Source: Oceanibacterium hippocampi
GTDB lineage: Bacteria; Pseudomonadota; Alphaproteobacteria; Sneathiellales; Sneathiellaceae
Assembly (NCBI RefSeq): GCF_900172325.1
Contig: NZ_FWFR01000002.1
Coordinates: 372,001 to 436,000, forward strand
Reading direction: 5' to 3'
Length of the DNA: 64,000 nt
Part shown: positions 49,385-58,940 of the stretch, piece after piece
Position numbering within the stretch: position 1 is the stretch's first letter
Layout of the letters: each line of letters starts with the position of its first letter
Program-made: the position numbers and the translations under genes
The notes under the pieces: model-generated
The model's database searches: none
Told to the model about the DNA's origin: nothing
The model's input: only the letters and a program-made list of their open reading frames with translations

Positions 49385-50932
49385 ATGGATCACGACGAGG
49401 CACTTGCCGACTACGAGCGCCGCAAGGCCCGGGCGCTTGCCATGGGCTCCCCGAAACGGCTAGCGGAACGCCGCGCCGCCGGGATCCTGAATGCGCGCGA
49501 ACGGCTCGCCCGCCTCGTCGACCCCGGGACCTTCACCGAGCTCGGCCTGTTCGCCCATTCGTCCCGCATGTCCGACGCCGGGAAGACCCCCGCCGACGGC
49601 ATCATCGAGGGTTTCGGCGAGATCGACGGGCGGATCGCCGCGGTCTCGGCCAGCGACTTCACGACGATGGGCGCGTCCTCGGCGATGGTCGCCGGCAAGA
49701 AGCAGGCCCACCTCGCGCGTCTCGCCGTCGAGAACGGCACCCCGATCGTCTTCCTCGGCGAATGCTCCGGCGCCCGCATGCCCGACACGATGGGTGCCGC
49801 CGGGCCGGACGGCCATGGCGGGATCGGCGGCATCGCGACCAAGGGCCACTACATGCGGCGGCGCAAGGTACCGTGGATCGCCGCGGTCCTTGGCCAGTCC
49901 TACGGCGGCAGCACCTGGAACGCGGCTATGTCCGATTTCGTGGTGATGCGGAAGGGCGCGGTCATGGCGGTCTCGTCGGTCCGCGTCACCGAGGTCGCGA
50001 TCGCCGAGGCCATCGACGAGCAGGAACTCGGCGGCTGGCGCATGCAGACCGCGGTGACCGGACAGGTCGACATGGCCGTCGACAACGACGAAGAGGCACT
50101 GGCAGCACTGAAGGCCTATCTCGGTTACCTGCCGGGCCATGCCGGCGAGCTCCCGCCGACTGTCGCGGTGCCGGCCGGCTCCGACGATGCGGCCGCGTCG
50201 ATCCTCGATATCGTGCCAGCGGAACGGGTGAAGACCTACGACATCCGGCGCGCGATCCAGGCGATCGTCGACCGGGACAGCTATTTTCCGCTCAAGGAAC
50301 GCTTCGGGAAATCCATCGTGACCGCCCTGTGCCGGCTCGGCGGGCAGAGCGTCGGCATGATCGCCACCAACCCGATCGCCAAGGGCGGCGCACTCGACCC
50401 GGACGCCTGCGACAAGGCGGCGTCCTTCATCACGCTCTGCGACAGCTTCAACATCCCGCTCGTCCTGCTGACAGACACACCGGGGTTCCTGATCGGGGTC
50501 GAGGGCGAGCGCCGCCGGATGCCCGGCAAGATCATGAATTTCCTGCAGGCCCTCGAACTCGCGACCGTGCCGAAGCTCGGCATCATCCTGCGCAAGTCCT
50601 ACGGCCAGGCCTATATCAACATGGGCGGCGGCCGGGTCGACGTGCTCGCCGCCTGGCCGGGCGCCGAGATCGGCTTCATGGATCCGGCGGTCGGGGTGAA
50701 CGTGGTCCATGGCGTGCGCCAGGCTGACGACCCGGCGCGGTTCGCCGAACTGGTGAGCGAGCTGGCGCGCGGCACCTCCGCCTACGATCTCGCCGGCCCC
50801 TACCTGGCGCACGCGGTGATCGATCCGCGCGAGAGCCGCGACTGGCTGATCCGCATGCTCAAGATCCTCGCCCGGCGTCCGAACGGCGGGATCGGCGAGC
50901 ATCTGCTGGCCAACTGGCCGACCACGCTTTGA
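49385..50932 (+). CDS. acyl-CoA carboxylase beta (carboxyltransferase) subunit
   Basis: A 515-residue biotin-dependent carboxyltransferase of the propionyl/methylcrotonyl/acetyl-CoA family. Recognised from RLARLVDPGTFTELGLF, LGECSGARMPD, the crotonase-like core, and TDTPGFLIGVEGERR with KSYGQAYINMGGG. It transfers carboxyl from biotinyl-BCCP to an acyl-CoA. No biotin carboxylase (alpha) gene is in the window, so the partner lies elsewhere and the substrate is open. Start ATG 49385 is preceded by AGGGGGATGGTC; ATG 49379 is two codons earlier. Confidence 0.93.
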   Translation: MDHDEALADYERRKARALAMGSPKRLAERRAAGILNARERLARLVDPGTFTELGLFAHSSRMSDAGKTPADGIIEGFGEIDGRIAAVSASDFTTMGASSAMVAGKKQAHLARLAVENGTPIVFLGECSGARMPDTMGAAGPDGHGGIGGIATKGHYMRRRKVPWIAAVLGQSYGGSTWNAAMSDFVVMRKGAVMAVSSVRVTEVAIAEAIDEQELGGWRMQTAVTGQVDMAVDNDEEALAALKAYLGYLPGHAGELPPTVAVPAGSDDAAASILDIVPAERVKTYDIRRAIQAIVDRDSYFPLKERFGKSIVTALCRLGGQSVGMIATNPIAKGGALDPDACDKAASFITLCDSFNIPLVLLTDTPGFLIGVEGERRRMPGKIMNFLQALELATVPKLGIILRKSYGQAYINMGGGRVDVLAAWPGAEIGFMDPAVGVNVVHGVRQADDPARFAELVSELARGTSAYDLAGPYLAHAVIDPRESRDWLIRMLKILARRPNGGIGEHLLANWPTTL

Positions 50933-50939
50933 CTCGCGT

Positions 50940-51866
50940 ATGAGCCTGCCGCTCAAGACCGCTGGTGGCGCTGGGCCTTCGCTCTGGCTCTACCTGCCGC
51001 TGTTCGGTCTCGGCATGCTGTGGGGGTTTTCCTTCAGCGCCGCCAAGATCGCGATCTCGACCGGGGGCCATCCGGCCGGCATCGCCCTCTGGCAGGCGTT
51101 CGGCGGCGCCCTGATCCTGTTCGCGGTGGCCGTCTCGCGCGGCAAGCGGCCGGTCATCGACCGCGCGCACTTGCGCTATTACGCCGCCTCCGGGCTGGTC
51201 GGCGTCGCCATTCCCTCGACATCCATCTATGTCGCCGCGCCGCACCTGCCGGCCAGCATCATGGCGATCCTCGTCTCGACCGGGCCGATGATGACCTATC
51301 TCTTCGCGCTGCTGCTCCGCATGGAGCGCTTCGAGCGGCGCCGGGCGCTCGGCATCGTGGTCGGCTTCGGCGGCGTCGCCCTGCTGGTCGGCCCCTCGGC
51401 CGCGTTGCCCGACAGGGCCGCCGCCGGCTGGGCCCTGGTCGCGCTCATCGCGCCCATCTGTTACGCGTCGCAGAATATCGTGGCGACCCGGTTGCGACCC
51501 GCCGACAGCGATTCGATGGCGCTCGCCTGCGGCATGCTCGCGGTCGCGGCGACCTTCCTCGCCGCCTACGTCGTGCCCTTCGACGTCGTCTACGACATCG
51601 CCCCGCCCTGGGACAGGACGCACGCGGCGATCCTCTCGCTGGTGCTGATCGCGGGACTGTCCCAGACGGTGTTCTTTTTCGTCATCGGCCGGGCCGGGCC
51701 GGTCTTCACCAGCCAGGTCGGCTATTTCGTCACCCTGTGCGGGGTCGTCTGGGGGATCGTGCTGTTCGGCGAGAGGCTCGACGAAAGCGTCTGGATCAGC
51801 CTCGCCCTGCTGCTCCTGGGCGTCGCCCTGGTGTCACCCAAACGCTACGGCCCGGCCCCGGTTTAA
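50940..51866 (+). CDS. EamA/DMT-family transporter
   Basis: A 308-residue membrane protein with ten predicted helices arranged as two EamA repeats (first around LFGLGMLWGFSFSAAK, second around LVALIAPICYASQNIV). Members export small metabolites such as amino acids, nucleosides or drugs; substrate unknown. The ATG at 50940 lies 7 bp after the carboxylase stop, so the two are co-transcribed. It ends 18 bp before the convergent mtnA gene. Confidence 0.9.
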   Translation: MSLPLKTAGGAGPSLWLYLPLFGLGMLWGFSFSAAKIAISTGGHPAGIALWQAFGGALILFAVAVSRGKRPVIDRAHLRYYAASGLVGVAIPSTSIYVAAPHLPASIMAILVSTGPMMTYLFALLLRMERFERRRALGIVVGFGGVALLVGPSAALPDRAAAGWALVALIAPICYASQNIVATRLRPADSDSMALACGMLAVAATFLAAYVVPFDVVYDIAPPWDRTHAAILSLVLIAGLSQTVFFFVIGRAGPVFTSQVGYFVTLCGVVWGIVLFGERLDESVWISLALLLLGVALVSPKRYGPAPV

Positions 51867-51884
51867 CCGTCCGGGCCGGCCGGC

Positions 51885-52988
51885 TCAGGCGCCGTCGGCC
51901 CGTTCCGGATAGAGCGACAGCAACCCCTCCCGACTGGCGGCGCAGACCCCGCGCTCGGTGATCAGGGCGGTGACCAGCCGCGCCGGGGTGACGTCGAAGG
52001 CATAGTTCGCGGCATTCGTGCCTTCCGGCGCGATATCGAACTCCGCGACACGGCCCGCCGTATCCCGGCCCCGCAGGCGGGTCACCTCGGCGGCGTCGCG
52101 TTCCTCGATCGGGATCTCGGCGACACCGTCGGCGATTCCCCAGTCGATCGTGCTCCGCGGCAGCGCGACATAGAACGGCACGTCGTTGTCGCTGGCCGCG
52201 AGCGCCTTCAGATAGGTGCCGATCTTGTTGCAGACGTCGCCGTTCGCCGCCGTCCGGTCGGTACCGGTGATGCAGAGGTCGACCTTGCCATGCTGCATCA
52301 GGTGACCCCCGACATTGTCGGCGATCAGGGTATGCGGAACGCCGTGCCGCCCGAGTTCCCAGGCGGTCAGCGCCGCGCCCTGGTTGCGCGGCCGCGTTTC
52401 GTCGACCCATACATGCACGGGGATCCCGGCATCGTGGGCGCGGTAGATCGGCGCCAGCGCCGTACCCCAGTCGACGGTGGCGAGCCAGCCGGCATTGCAA
52501 TGGGTGAGGATGTTGACCGGTTCCCCGGCCCCCTTCCCGCCATGGACGGCACGGATCAGTTCCAGCCCGTAACCGCCGATCGCGTAGCATTGCGCGACAT
52601 CCTCGTCGCAGATCTCGGCGGCCCGCGCATAGGCGGCGGCCCGGCGTTCGCCGCGCGGCAGGTTGCGGACCGCCGCGACCATCTCGTCGAGCGCCCAGCG
52701 CAGGTTGACGGCCGTCGGCCGCGTGGCCAGCAGTGTTGCCGCCGCCGCCTCCAGCGCCTCGTCGGACGGATCTACGGCGAGCGCCATACAAAGCCCGTAC
52801 GCCGCGGTCGCGCCGATCAGGGGGGCGCCGCGAACCTGCATGACTCGGATCGCGTGCGCCGCGTCCTCGAGGGAGCCCAGGGTCACCGTCGCGAATTCAT
52901 GCGGCAGCAGTGTCTGGTCGATGATCTGCACCGTCCGGCCGTCGTCGTTCAGCCAGATCGTGCGATAGGGTTTGCCGTCGATTTTCAT
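51885..52988 (-). CDS. mtnA: methylthioribose-1-phosphate isomerase
   Basis: Isomerises 5-methylthioribose-1-phosphate to the ribulose form in methionine salvage. The 367-residue protein has the eIF2B-like fold with [13 protein letters not shown], the catalytic Cys in [19 protein letters not shown], the catalytic Asp in [19 protein letters not shown] and [15 protein letters not shown]. Start ATG 52988; the frame continues upstream into a GST gene, which is a separate reading frame. It lies 19 bp after the GST paralogue on the same strand. No other mtn gene is in the window. Confidence 0.95.
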   Translation of the reverse strand: MKIDGKPYRTIWLNDDGRTVQIIDQTLLPHEFATVTLGSLEDAAHAIRVMQVRGAPLIGATAAYGLCMALAVDPSDEALEAAAATLLATRPTAVNLRWALDEMVAAVRNLPRGERRAAAYARAAEICDEDVAQCYAIGGYGLELIRAVHGGKGAGEPVNILTHCNAGWLATVDWGTALAPIYRAHDAGIPVHVWVDETRPRNQGAALTAWELGRHGVPHTLIADNVGGHLMQHGKVDLCITGTDRTAANGDVCNKIGTYLKALAASDNDVPFYVALPRSTIDWGIADGVAEIPIEERDAAEVTRLRGRDTAGRVAEFDIAPEGTNAANYAFDVTPARLVTALITERGVCAASREGLLSLYPERADGA

Positions 52989-53007
52989 GGCAAGAGCATA
53001 ACCCCGG

Positions 53008-53604
53008 TCAGGCCGGAGCGGTATCCCGGACACTCGGCCGGGCCATGATCCTCTCGAACCAGGCGGCGAGCTTCGGCCGGCCCTTTGCCCAGGGTTCGTG
53101 CGCGAAGCGGATGGCAATATAGCCGAGCGCGCTGACAACCGAGATCTGCCCGAGATCGAGATCGCCGTCCAGTTCGACGGCATTCTCCTCCAGCCAGTCG
53201 AGCGACGCCTCCATCGCGTGTTTCTGGCGGGAATCGAACTCGGCCGAGCGCTGCGCCTCGGGACGCAGCGACTCGGCGCGGCGGAGCAGCGCCGCATCGC
53301 AGATTCCATCGGCAATCGCCTGCAGGCGCAGGGCCCGCCAGCGCGCCGCGCCGGTAGGCGCCGTGACCCGCTTGCCCGCGAGATCCTCGAGATAGTCGCA
53401 GATCGCCGGGGAATCGACGAGCACGTCACCGCTTTCGATCGTCAGCGCGGGAATCTTGCCCAGCGGATTCTCGGGCGCGAGGCCGGCCTCCGGCCGCGAT
53501 GCGTCAAGATCGACCAGTTCGATCCGGTCGGCCAGTCCGAGTTCGGCGGCGACGATGCGCACCTTGCGCGCGTAAGGCGAAAGCGGGCTGTAGCGAAGTT
53601 TCAT
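53008..53604 (-). CDS. glutathione S-transferase, tandem copy 1
   Basis: A 198-residue GST: N-terminal thioredoxin-like domain ([15 protein letters not shown], with a Ser/Pro-rich catalytic region), [16 protein letters not shown] with the cis-Pro, [10 protein letters not shown] and a helical C-terminal domain. It resembles the beta/theta-type small GSTs of proteobacteria. It is a paralogue of the gene just upstream on the same strand, the same length to the residue and about 70% identical by eye. Both end with the same [10 protein letters not shown] decapeptide. Start ATG 53604. It may be co-transcribed with mtnA. Substrate unknown. Confidence 0.9.
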   Translation of the reverse strand: MKLRYSPLSPYARKVRIVAAELGLADRIELVDLDASRPEAGLAPENPLGKIPALTIESGDVLVDSPAICDYLEDLAGKRVTAPTGAARWRALRLQAIADGICDAALLRRAESLRPEAQRSAEFDSRQKHAMEASLDWLEENAVELDGDLDLGQISVVSALGYIAIRFAHEPWAKGRPKLAAWFERIMARPSVRDTAPA

Positions 53605-53678
53605 TCCTAGCCTCTGTCCCGATGTTGTCTGGCGGGGATTATGACGCCACCGCGTGCCGTGGCAAGGAGAGAACCCTG

Positions 53679-54275
53679 TCAGGCAGGCGCGGTATCCCGG
53701 ACGCTCGGGCGGCTCAGTACTGTCTCGTACCAGGCAGCGAGCTTCGGCCGGCCGTCCGCCCACGGCTCGTGCGCGAAGCGGAAGCCGACATAGCCGAGCG
53801 CGGAGACGACCGAGATGGCGCCGACATCGAAGGCAGCCTCGTGGTCGCCCGCGTGCGCCTCGAGCCAGTCGAGGGAGGTTGTCATCGCGTATTTCTGGCG
53901 GGCATCGAATGCGGCCGAGCGCTGCGCTTCCGGACGCATCGTTTCGAAGCGGCGAAGCAGCGCGGCGTCGCAGATACCGTCGGCGATCGCCTGCAGGCGC
54001 AACGCCCGCCGACGCGCCGGCCCCGAGGTGGCGGTGAGGCGCCGGTCCGCGATCTCCTCCAGGTAATCGCAGAGCACGGGCGAATCGACCAGCACCTCGC
54101 CGTCGTCGAGCGTCAGCGTCGGGATCTTGCCGAGCGGATTCTCGGGCGCTTCCCCCGTTCCGGGGCGCGAGGTATCGTGATCGACGAGGTCGATGCGCCC
54201 GGCCAGGCCCAGTTCGGCGGCAACGATGCGGACCTTGCGCGAATAGGGCGAGATCGGGCTGTGACGGAGCTTCAT
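53679..54275 (-). CDS. glutathione S-transferase, tandem copy 2
   Basis: Paralogue of the adjacent GST, also 198 residues and gapless against it. The N-terminus reads LRHSPISPYSRKVRI, with [26 protein letters not shown] and a C-terminus ending [10 protein letters not shown]. Differences concentrate in residues about 35-45 and 135-150, which include the H-site region, so the copies may have different acceptor specificity. Start ATG 54275. A 74-bp spacer separates it from copy 1, the pattern of a recent tandem duplication. Confidence 0.9.
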   Translation of the reverse strand: MKLRHSPISPYSRKVRIVAAELGLAGRIDLVDHDTSRPGTGEAPENPLGKIPTLTLDDGEVLVDSPVLCDYLEEIADRRLTATSGPARRRALRLQAIADGICDAALLRRFETMRPEAQRSAAFDARQKYAMTTSLDWLEAHAGDHEAAFDVGAISVVSALGYVGFRFAHEPWADGRPKLAAWYETVLSRPSVRDTAPA

Positions 54276-54411
54276 TTCTGGCCTCGTTACCGGTGGACGC
54301 GTCCCGGATTATGACCCGGCCGCGCGCGCTGGCAAGAGCAACCCGACGGCCCCGCGCGGCCCGTTGCCAGCGGTGCATCTGCCATCACAACGACAACCGG
54401 AGGAGACCGCG

Positions 54412-55290
54412 ATGTTTCGTGACGACCTGTTGAAGGGCAAGCGTTACCTGGTGACCGGCGGCGGCACCGGTCTCGGCCGGGTGATGAGCGAGCGCCTGCT
54501 CGAACTCGGCGCCGAGGTGGCGATCTGCGGCCGCCGCCGCCAGGTCCTGGAGGATGCCGCCGCCGAGATGTCCGAGAAGACCGGCGGCCGGGTGACCGCG
54601 CACCAGGTGGACATCCGGGTGGCCGAGGCAGTCGACGAGATGGTCGGGGAGATCTGGCAGGGCGGGCCGCTCGACGGGCTGCTCAACAATGCCGCCGGCA
54701 ACTTCATCTCGCGCACCGAGGACCTGTCGCCACGCGGTTTCGACGCGATCGCCAACATCGTCCTGCACGGCACCTTCTACGTGACCAGCGCCTGCGGCCG
54801 CCGCTGGATCGCCGAGGGCCGGCCCGGCAACGTGCTGTCGATCCTGACGACCTGGGTCTGGACGGGCTCGCCCTTCGTGGTGCCGAGCGCGATGTCGAAA
54901 TCCGGGGTCAAGGCGATGACCCAGTCGCTCGCCGTCGAATGGGGTCCGAAGAATATCCGCCTGAACGCGATCGCGCCGGGCCCCTTCCCGACCGAGGGCG
55001 CGTGGAAACGGCTGCGCCCGCAAGGCTCGTCCGAGGTCCGCTCAGACATGACCCATCGCATCCCGCTTCGCCGGGTCGGCAAGATGTCGGAACTGTCCAA
55101 TCTCGCGGTCTTCCTGCTGTCCGACGAATCCGGCTACATCACCGGCGAGGTCGTCAATATCGACGGCGGTCAGTGGCTGGTATCGGCCGGCGGCTTCGCC
55201 GATCTCTGGGCCCTCGACGACGCGCAATGGCATTCGATCCGCGACACCATCAAGGCGGCGAACGAACAGGACAAGAGCCGGCGCGGCTAG
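54412..55290 (+). CDS. DECR-like short-chain dehydrogenase/reductase
   Basis: A 292-residue SDR close to mitochondrial-type 2,4-dienoyl-CoA reductases, which reduce trans-2,cis-4-dienoyl-CoA in beta-oxidation with NADPH. The cofactor motif is VTGGGTGLGRVMSERL and the NNAAGNF motif is present. As in DECR, the classical YxxxK is not kept (VVPSAMSKSG has Ser at the Tyr position). The DECR-type Tyr also appears lost: the segment reads ILTTWVWTGSPF, where family members I recall have Tyr before the WTG. The C-terminal LNAIAPGPFPTEGAW and DGGQWLVSAG match the family. Start ATG 54412 with GGAGGAG. Confidence 0.88.
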   Translation: MFRDDLLKGKRYLVTGGGTGLGRVMSERLLELGAEVAICGRRRQVLEDAAAEMSEKTGGRVTAHQVDIRVAEAVDEMVGEIWQGGPLDGLLNNAAGNFISRTEDLSPRGFDAIANIVLHGTFYVTSACGRRWIAEGRPGNVLSILTTWVWTGSPFVVPSAMSKSGVKAMTQSLAVEWGPKNIRLNAIAPGPFPTEGAWKRLRPQGSSEVRSDMTHRIPLRRVGKMSELSNLAVFLLSDESGYITGEVVNIDGGQWLVSAGGFADLWALDDAQWHSIRDTIKAANEQDKSRRG

Positions 55291-55297
55291 GCCCTGC

Positions 55298-56320
55298 CTA
55301 ACGGCGCCGACGGCGTTCCCGCTGACCGCGCGACGGTTCGCCGGACGGCGTCGTCGAACGGCCGCCCCAGAGCGGCCCGAGCGCCGCAGCCACCTGTTTG
55401 CGGTCGGGGCGCGGCAGCGGGTTTCCGTCGAACGCGGCGAGCGCGTTGGCAAGACTGGCCAGGTGCTCGGCCGTCGTGCCGCAGCAGCCACCGATGATGC
55501 GCGCTCCGGCGCCACGGGCGAGCCGGCCGTATTCGGCCATCGTCGCCGGCGTCCCGCGGTAGCGGATCGCCCCGTCGTCATATTCAGGAATACCGCAATT
55601 GCCCTTGGCCACGATCACCGCGTCCGGCGCGGCCGCCTCCGAGAGTGCGAGCACGCTGTCGAGCAGCTCGCCCGGGCCGACCCCGCAATTGGCGCCGTAG
55701 GCGGCGGGCGCGACCGGCAACCCCGCCATCAGCGTGACCATCGCGGCCGGGGTCAGGCCCATCATGGTCCGTCCGTTCGTGTCGAAGGTCATGGTGCAGA
55801 CGAAGGGGAGGCCGAGATCGGCAATCCCGGCGACCGCCGCCTGCAGTTCCTCCGCCGAGGACAAGGTCTCCAGCCAAAGCAGGTCGACGCCGCCGTCGCG
55901 CAACGCCTCGCCCTGCTCCCGGTAGGAATCGGCGCAGGCCTGTTCGGTGAGGCTGCCGAGCGGCGCCATGAGTTCGCCGGTCGGTCCCATGGAGCCGGCG
56001 ACGAGAACCGGCCGCCCCGCGTCGTCGGCGGCCATCCGGGCGCGTGCCGCGGCGGCCCGGTTCAGCGGCCCGACCTCGCCCTCGGCCCTGTGCAGGGCGA
56101 GGCGGTAGCGGTTGCCGCCGAAGGAATTGGTCAGCAGGATGTCCGCCCCGGCGGCGACAAAGGCGCGATGCACAGCCTCGACCTTTTCCGGCCGGCTCAG
56201 GTTCCAGAGCTCGGGTGCGTCGCCGCTTTCCAGGCCGACCGCGAACAGCGATGTCCCCATCGCCCCGTCGGCGACGAGGTACGGACGCTCGGCCAGAAGC
56301 GCGCGAAACCGATCGGACAT
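55298..56320 (-). CDS. homocysteine S-methyltransferase-family protein
   Basis: A 340-residue Zn-dependent methyltransferase related to the N-terminal domain of MetH and to betaine-homocysteine methyltransferase. It transfers a methyl group to homocysteine or another thiol. The zinc cysteines are visible in AYGANCGVGPGE and IIGGCCGTT. N-terminal ADGAMGTSLF and TNSFGGNRYRL are typical. The C-terminus ends in an unusual very basic tail (RGQRERRRRR). Start ATG 56320, 16 bp after the histidine-kinase stop on the same strand. The methyl donor is not identifiable. Confidence 0.88.
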   Translation of the reverse strand: MSDRFRALLAERPYLVADGAMGTSLFAVGLESGDAPELWNLSRPEKVEAVHRAFVAAGADILLTNSFGGNRYRLALHRAEGEVGPLNRAAAARARMAADDAGRPVLVAGSMGPTGELMAPLGSLTEQACADSYREQGEALRDGGVDLLWLETLSSAEELQAAVAGIADLGLPFVCTMTFDTNGRTMMGLTPAAMVTLMAGLPVAPAAYGANCGVGPGELLDSVLALSEAAAPDAVIVAKGNCGIPEYDDGAIRYRGTPATMAEYGRLARGAGARIIGGCCGTTAEHLASLANALAAFDGNPLPRPDRKQVAAALGPLWGGRSTTPSGEPSRGQRERRRRR

Positions 56321-56336
56321 GCGGAACCCGCGAATA

Positions 56337-58670
56337 TCAGGGACGAGATGAAGCCTTAAGCGAGTCGTCATCGCCTGACAAGCGCGGATCGTCCCGCCGC
56401 GGCGCCCTGCCCCGGGCCCAGCGGACGACGACATCGCGAAGCTGCTCGAGATGGAAGGGCTTGGTCAGCACGCCGTCCATGCCGGCCTCGAGGCAGCGCT
56501 GCTCGTACTCCGGACCGGTATGTGCCGTCATGGCGACGATCGGCAGGCTGTCTCCACCGGGCATCCTCCGGATCTCGCGGGCGACCGAGAAGCCGTCGCG
56601 CTTCGGCATCTGGATGTCGAGCAGGACGAGATCCGGTCGGTGCCCGGCGAGGTGGGCGATTGCCTCGTCACCGTCGGCCGCGACCGCGACTCGGTGGCCC
56701 AGCTTGGTGAGCTGGATGTCCGCCAGCTTGCGATTGAGATCGACATCGTCGACGACCAGGACGGCGGCGCCGGAGACCACTTCCGCGCTCGGGGAAATCC
56801 CGGCCTCCAGCCCCGGCAACGGGGCCGCGTCCCCGGCCGCGGGATCCGGGGCCTGCGCCGGCCAGATAGCAGAGAAGGCGGTATCGAGCGCACGCGCCTT
56901 GAGGGGCCCGAGAAGATGGCCGTCAATCTCGCTCTCGACGGCCAGCGCCGCCCGCAGTTCCTCACCCCCGTTGACGAGCGCCAGCAGGATCGGACGTTCA
57001 CCGCCACAGGCCTCGCGGAGCCTTTGGACGGTCTGGCGAAAGGTCACGGCATCCTTGCAACCGCGCACGACGATCGCGTCCGGTCGTTCGCCCTCCCGCA
57101 ACTGCCGGACGGCGACGGCGACATCGGCCGCGGCAGCGAATTCGAGCCGCCGTGAGCGGAGCTTCTGGATCGTCAGGTCACGACTCCAGCCGACCGGGTG
57201 CAGGAACAGGATGCGCCGGCCGGTGAAGTCGCGAAGCGATCGCTTGCGCTGGGCGATGCGAAACGGCAGATCGACACGAAAGCTGCTACCGACACCGGGC
57301 AGCGTTCGCACTCCGATCATGCCGCCCATCGCGCGCACGAACCCCAGGCATATGGCGAGGCCGAGACCCGTCCCGCCATGCTGGCGACTGTAGGACGCAT
57401 CGCCCTGCACGAAGCGTTCGAACAGGTACGGAAGATGCGATTCAGGGATGCCCGAACCGGTATCGCGGACCACGAAAACGAGATGGGCGACATCGTCGTC
57501 GATCGATTCGACCGCAAGCGTCACGGCAATGGCGCCGGTGTCGGTGAACTTGATCGCGTTCCCGGCGATATTGAGGATCACCTGACGCAAGCGCTGGGCA
57601 TCGCCGACGACCAGAGCAGGAACCGCCGGATCGACATGGAGGGCGAATTCAAGGCCCTTCTGCCAGGCGGCCGGCGCGATCAGGTCGACCACCTCGACAA
57701 GCAGTTCGCCCGGATCGAATTCAGTGGCCTCGATCTGGATCTTGTCGGCCTCGATCTTGGAAAAATCGAGTATGTCGCCGATCAGCGTGAGCAACCCGCG
57801 GCCCGATTCCATGACGGTTCGGGCAAAGCCCCGCTGGGTTCCGTCGAGAGGCGTCTTGAGCAGGAGCTCGGCCATGCCGAGAATGCCGTTCAGCGGTGTC
57901 CGGAGCTCGTGGCTCATGGTGGCCAGGAATTCGGTCTTGGCGCGATTCCCGGCTTCCGCCGCATCGCGCGCGATCTCCGCCTCCTCGCGCGCGCGCTCGG
58001 CATCCGCGCGCGCCTGCTTCAGGCTTTCGACCATCTCCGAGTTCTCGAACCGGAGCCTGATCTGCTCGACCAGAATTCGGTTGTTCTCCCGCGCCACGCC
58101 GATCAGGGTCTTGAAATAGACGATTCCGAGAAGCGCCAGCAGGATCGACAGGAAATCGCCCTGGGTGGCCAGTACCGCCAGTACCGGCACCCCACTGACG
58201 ACGATGTAGACATAGAAAGCCGGCAGATAGGCAGAGCGTGTCACCGCGCTGCCGGTCGCGACCGAGACCACGACAACCAGCAGAAACGCCTGGGTCCCGG
58301 TATCGCCGTAGCCGAAATAGCAGAATGCCGCGAGCCCGAACGCGCCACCGGTGGCGACCGTGATCGCGGAGAAGACCCGCGCCCAGCGCAGGCTGTCTCC
58401 CGGCTGCCGATTTCGCTGGTAGGCCTTGGCAAGAAGAACCAGGCAAACCGTACCGCCGCCGTGGGCCAACAGGACAACGATTGGTATCCAGACCGGCGCG
58501 ACCGGCCAGAAGACCAGCGCAATCGCTCCGAGTGCGAGCAGGGTCTTGTATGTCGAGAGGGAATTGATCCGGAAAAGCGCGTCGATCTGCTCGGACAATA
58601 TCCGCGGATCGACCGACGAATCGTTGCCCGGTCGCGCGCCATGGCTGTGACCGTCGCCAAGCGGCGCCAT
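56337..58670 (-). CDS. membrane hybrid histidine kinase with a degenerate internal receiver
   Basis: A 777-residue sensor kinase. The N-terminal region has about six membrane helices (residues about 40-200) with no large periplasmic domain. A short coiled coil is followed by HisKA ([15 protein letters not shown], phospho-His), then HATPase_c with [25 protein letters not shown] and GGTGLGLAI. Residues about 490-600 have receiver-like secondary structure ([13 protein letters not shown]) but no phospho-acceptor Asp where [10 protein letters not shown] occurs. A canonical receiver follows ([13 protein letters not shown] and the Asp of [14 protein letters not shown]). Start ATG 58670, with AGAGGAAAGG upstream. 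No cognate regulator is adjacent. Confidence 0.92.
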   Translation of the reverse strand: MAPLGDGHSHGARPGNDSSVDPRILSEQIDALFRINSLSTYKTLLALGAIALVFWPVAPVWIPIVVLLAHGGGTVCLVLLAKAYQRNRQPGDSLRWARVFSAITVATGGAFGLAAFCYFGYGDTGTQAFLLVVVVSVATGSAVTRSAYLPAFYVYIVVSGVPVLAVLATQGDFLSILLALLGIVYFKTLIGVARENNRILVEQIRLRFENSEMVESLKQARADAERAREEAEIARDAAEAGNRAKTEFLATMSHELRTPLNGILGMAELLLKTPLDGTQRGFARTVMESGRGLLTLIGDILDFSKIEADKIQIEATEFDPGELLVEVVDLIAPAAWQKGLEFALHVDPAVPALVVGDAQRLRQVILNIAGNAIKFTDTGAIAVTLAVESIDDDVAHLVFVVRDTGSGIPESHLPYLFERFVQGDASYSRQHGGTGLGLAICLGFVRAMGGMIGVRTLPGVGSSFRVDLPFRIAQRKRSLRDFTGRRILFLHPVGWSRDLTIQKLRSRRLEFAAAADVAVAVRQLREGERPDAIVVRGCKDAVTFRQTVQRLREACGGERPILLALVNGGEELRAALAVESEIDGHLLGPLKARALDTAFSAIWPAQAPDPAAGDAAPLPGLEAGISPSAEVVSGAAVLVVDDVDLNRKLADIQLTKLGHRVAVAADGDEAIAHLAGHRPDLVLLDIQMPKRDGFSVAREIRRMPGGDSLPIVAMTAHTGPEYEQRCLEAGMDGVLTKPFHLEQLRDVVVRWARGRAPRRDDPRLSGDDDSLKASSRP

Positions 58671-58876
58671 CGAACCCTTTCCTCTCATACTACTGGCCTG
58701 CCTTCGCCGGTCGAAGGCAAGGCAACACCGCCAGACCGATCCTCCCTTGCCGGAGTATCGATCACGACGCCGAAGGAAATCATTTCAGTTCAAATCCCTG
58801 AACAACTCCTTAACGAACGGGCGCCACCGGCCACGCATCCCGAGGCCCCACCGGCAGCCGGTCACCAATACCGATG

Positions 58877-58910
58877 AAAAACGAAAAGGGCCGGCCTTGC
58901 TGGCCGGCCC
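58877..58910 (-). terminator. intrinsic terminator of the porin gene
   Basis: GGGCCGGCC/GGCCGGCCC, 9-bp perfect stem with a 5-nt loop. On the minus strand it is followed by TTTTCGTTTTT. It lies 31 bp beyond the porin stop. Confidence 0.85.
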
Positions 58911-58940
58911 CGTCGCATCAGGACGATCGAAGAACGCCCG

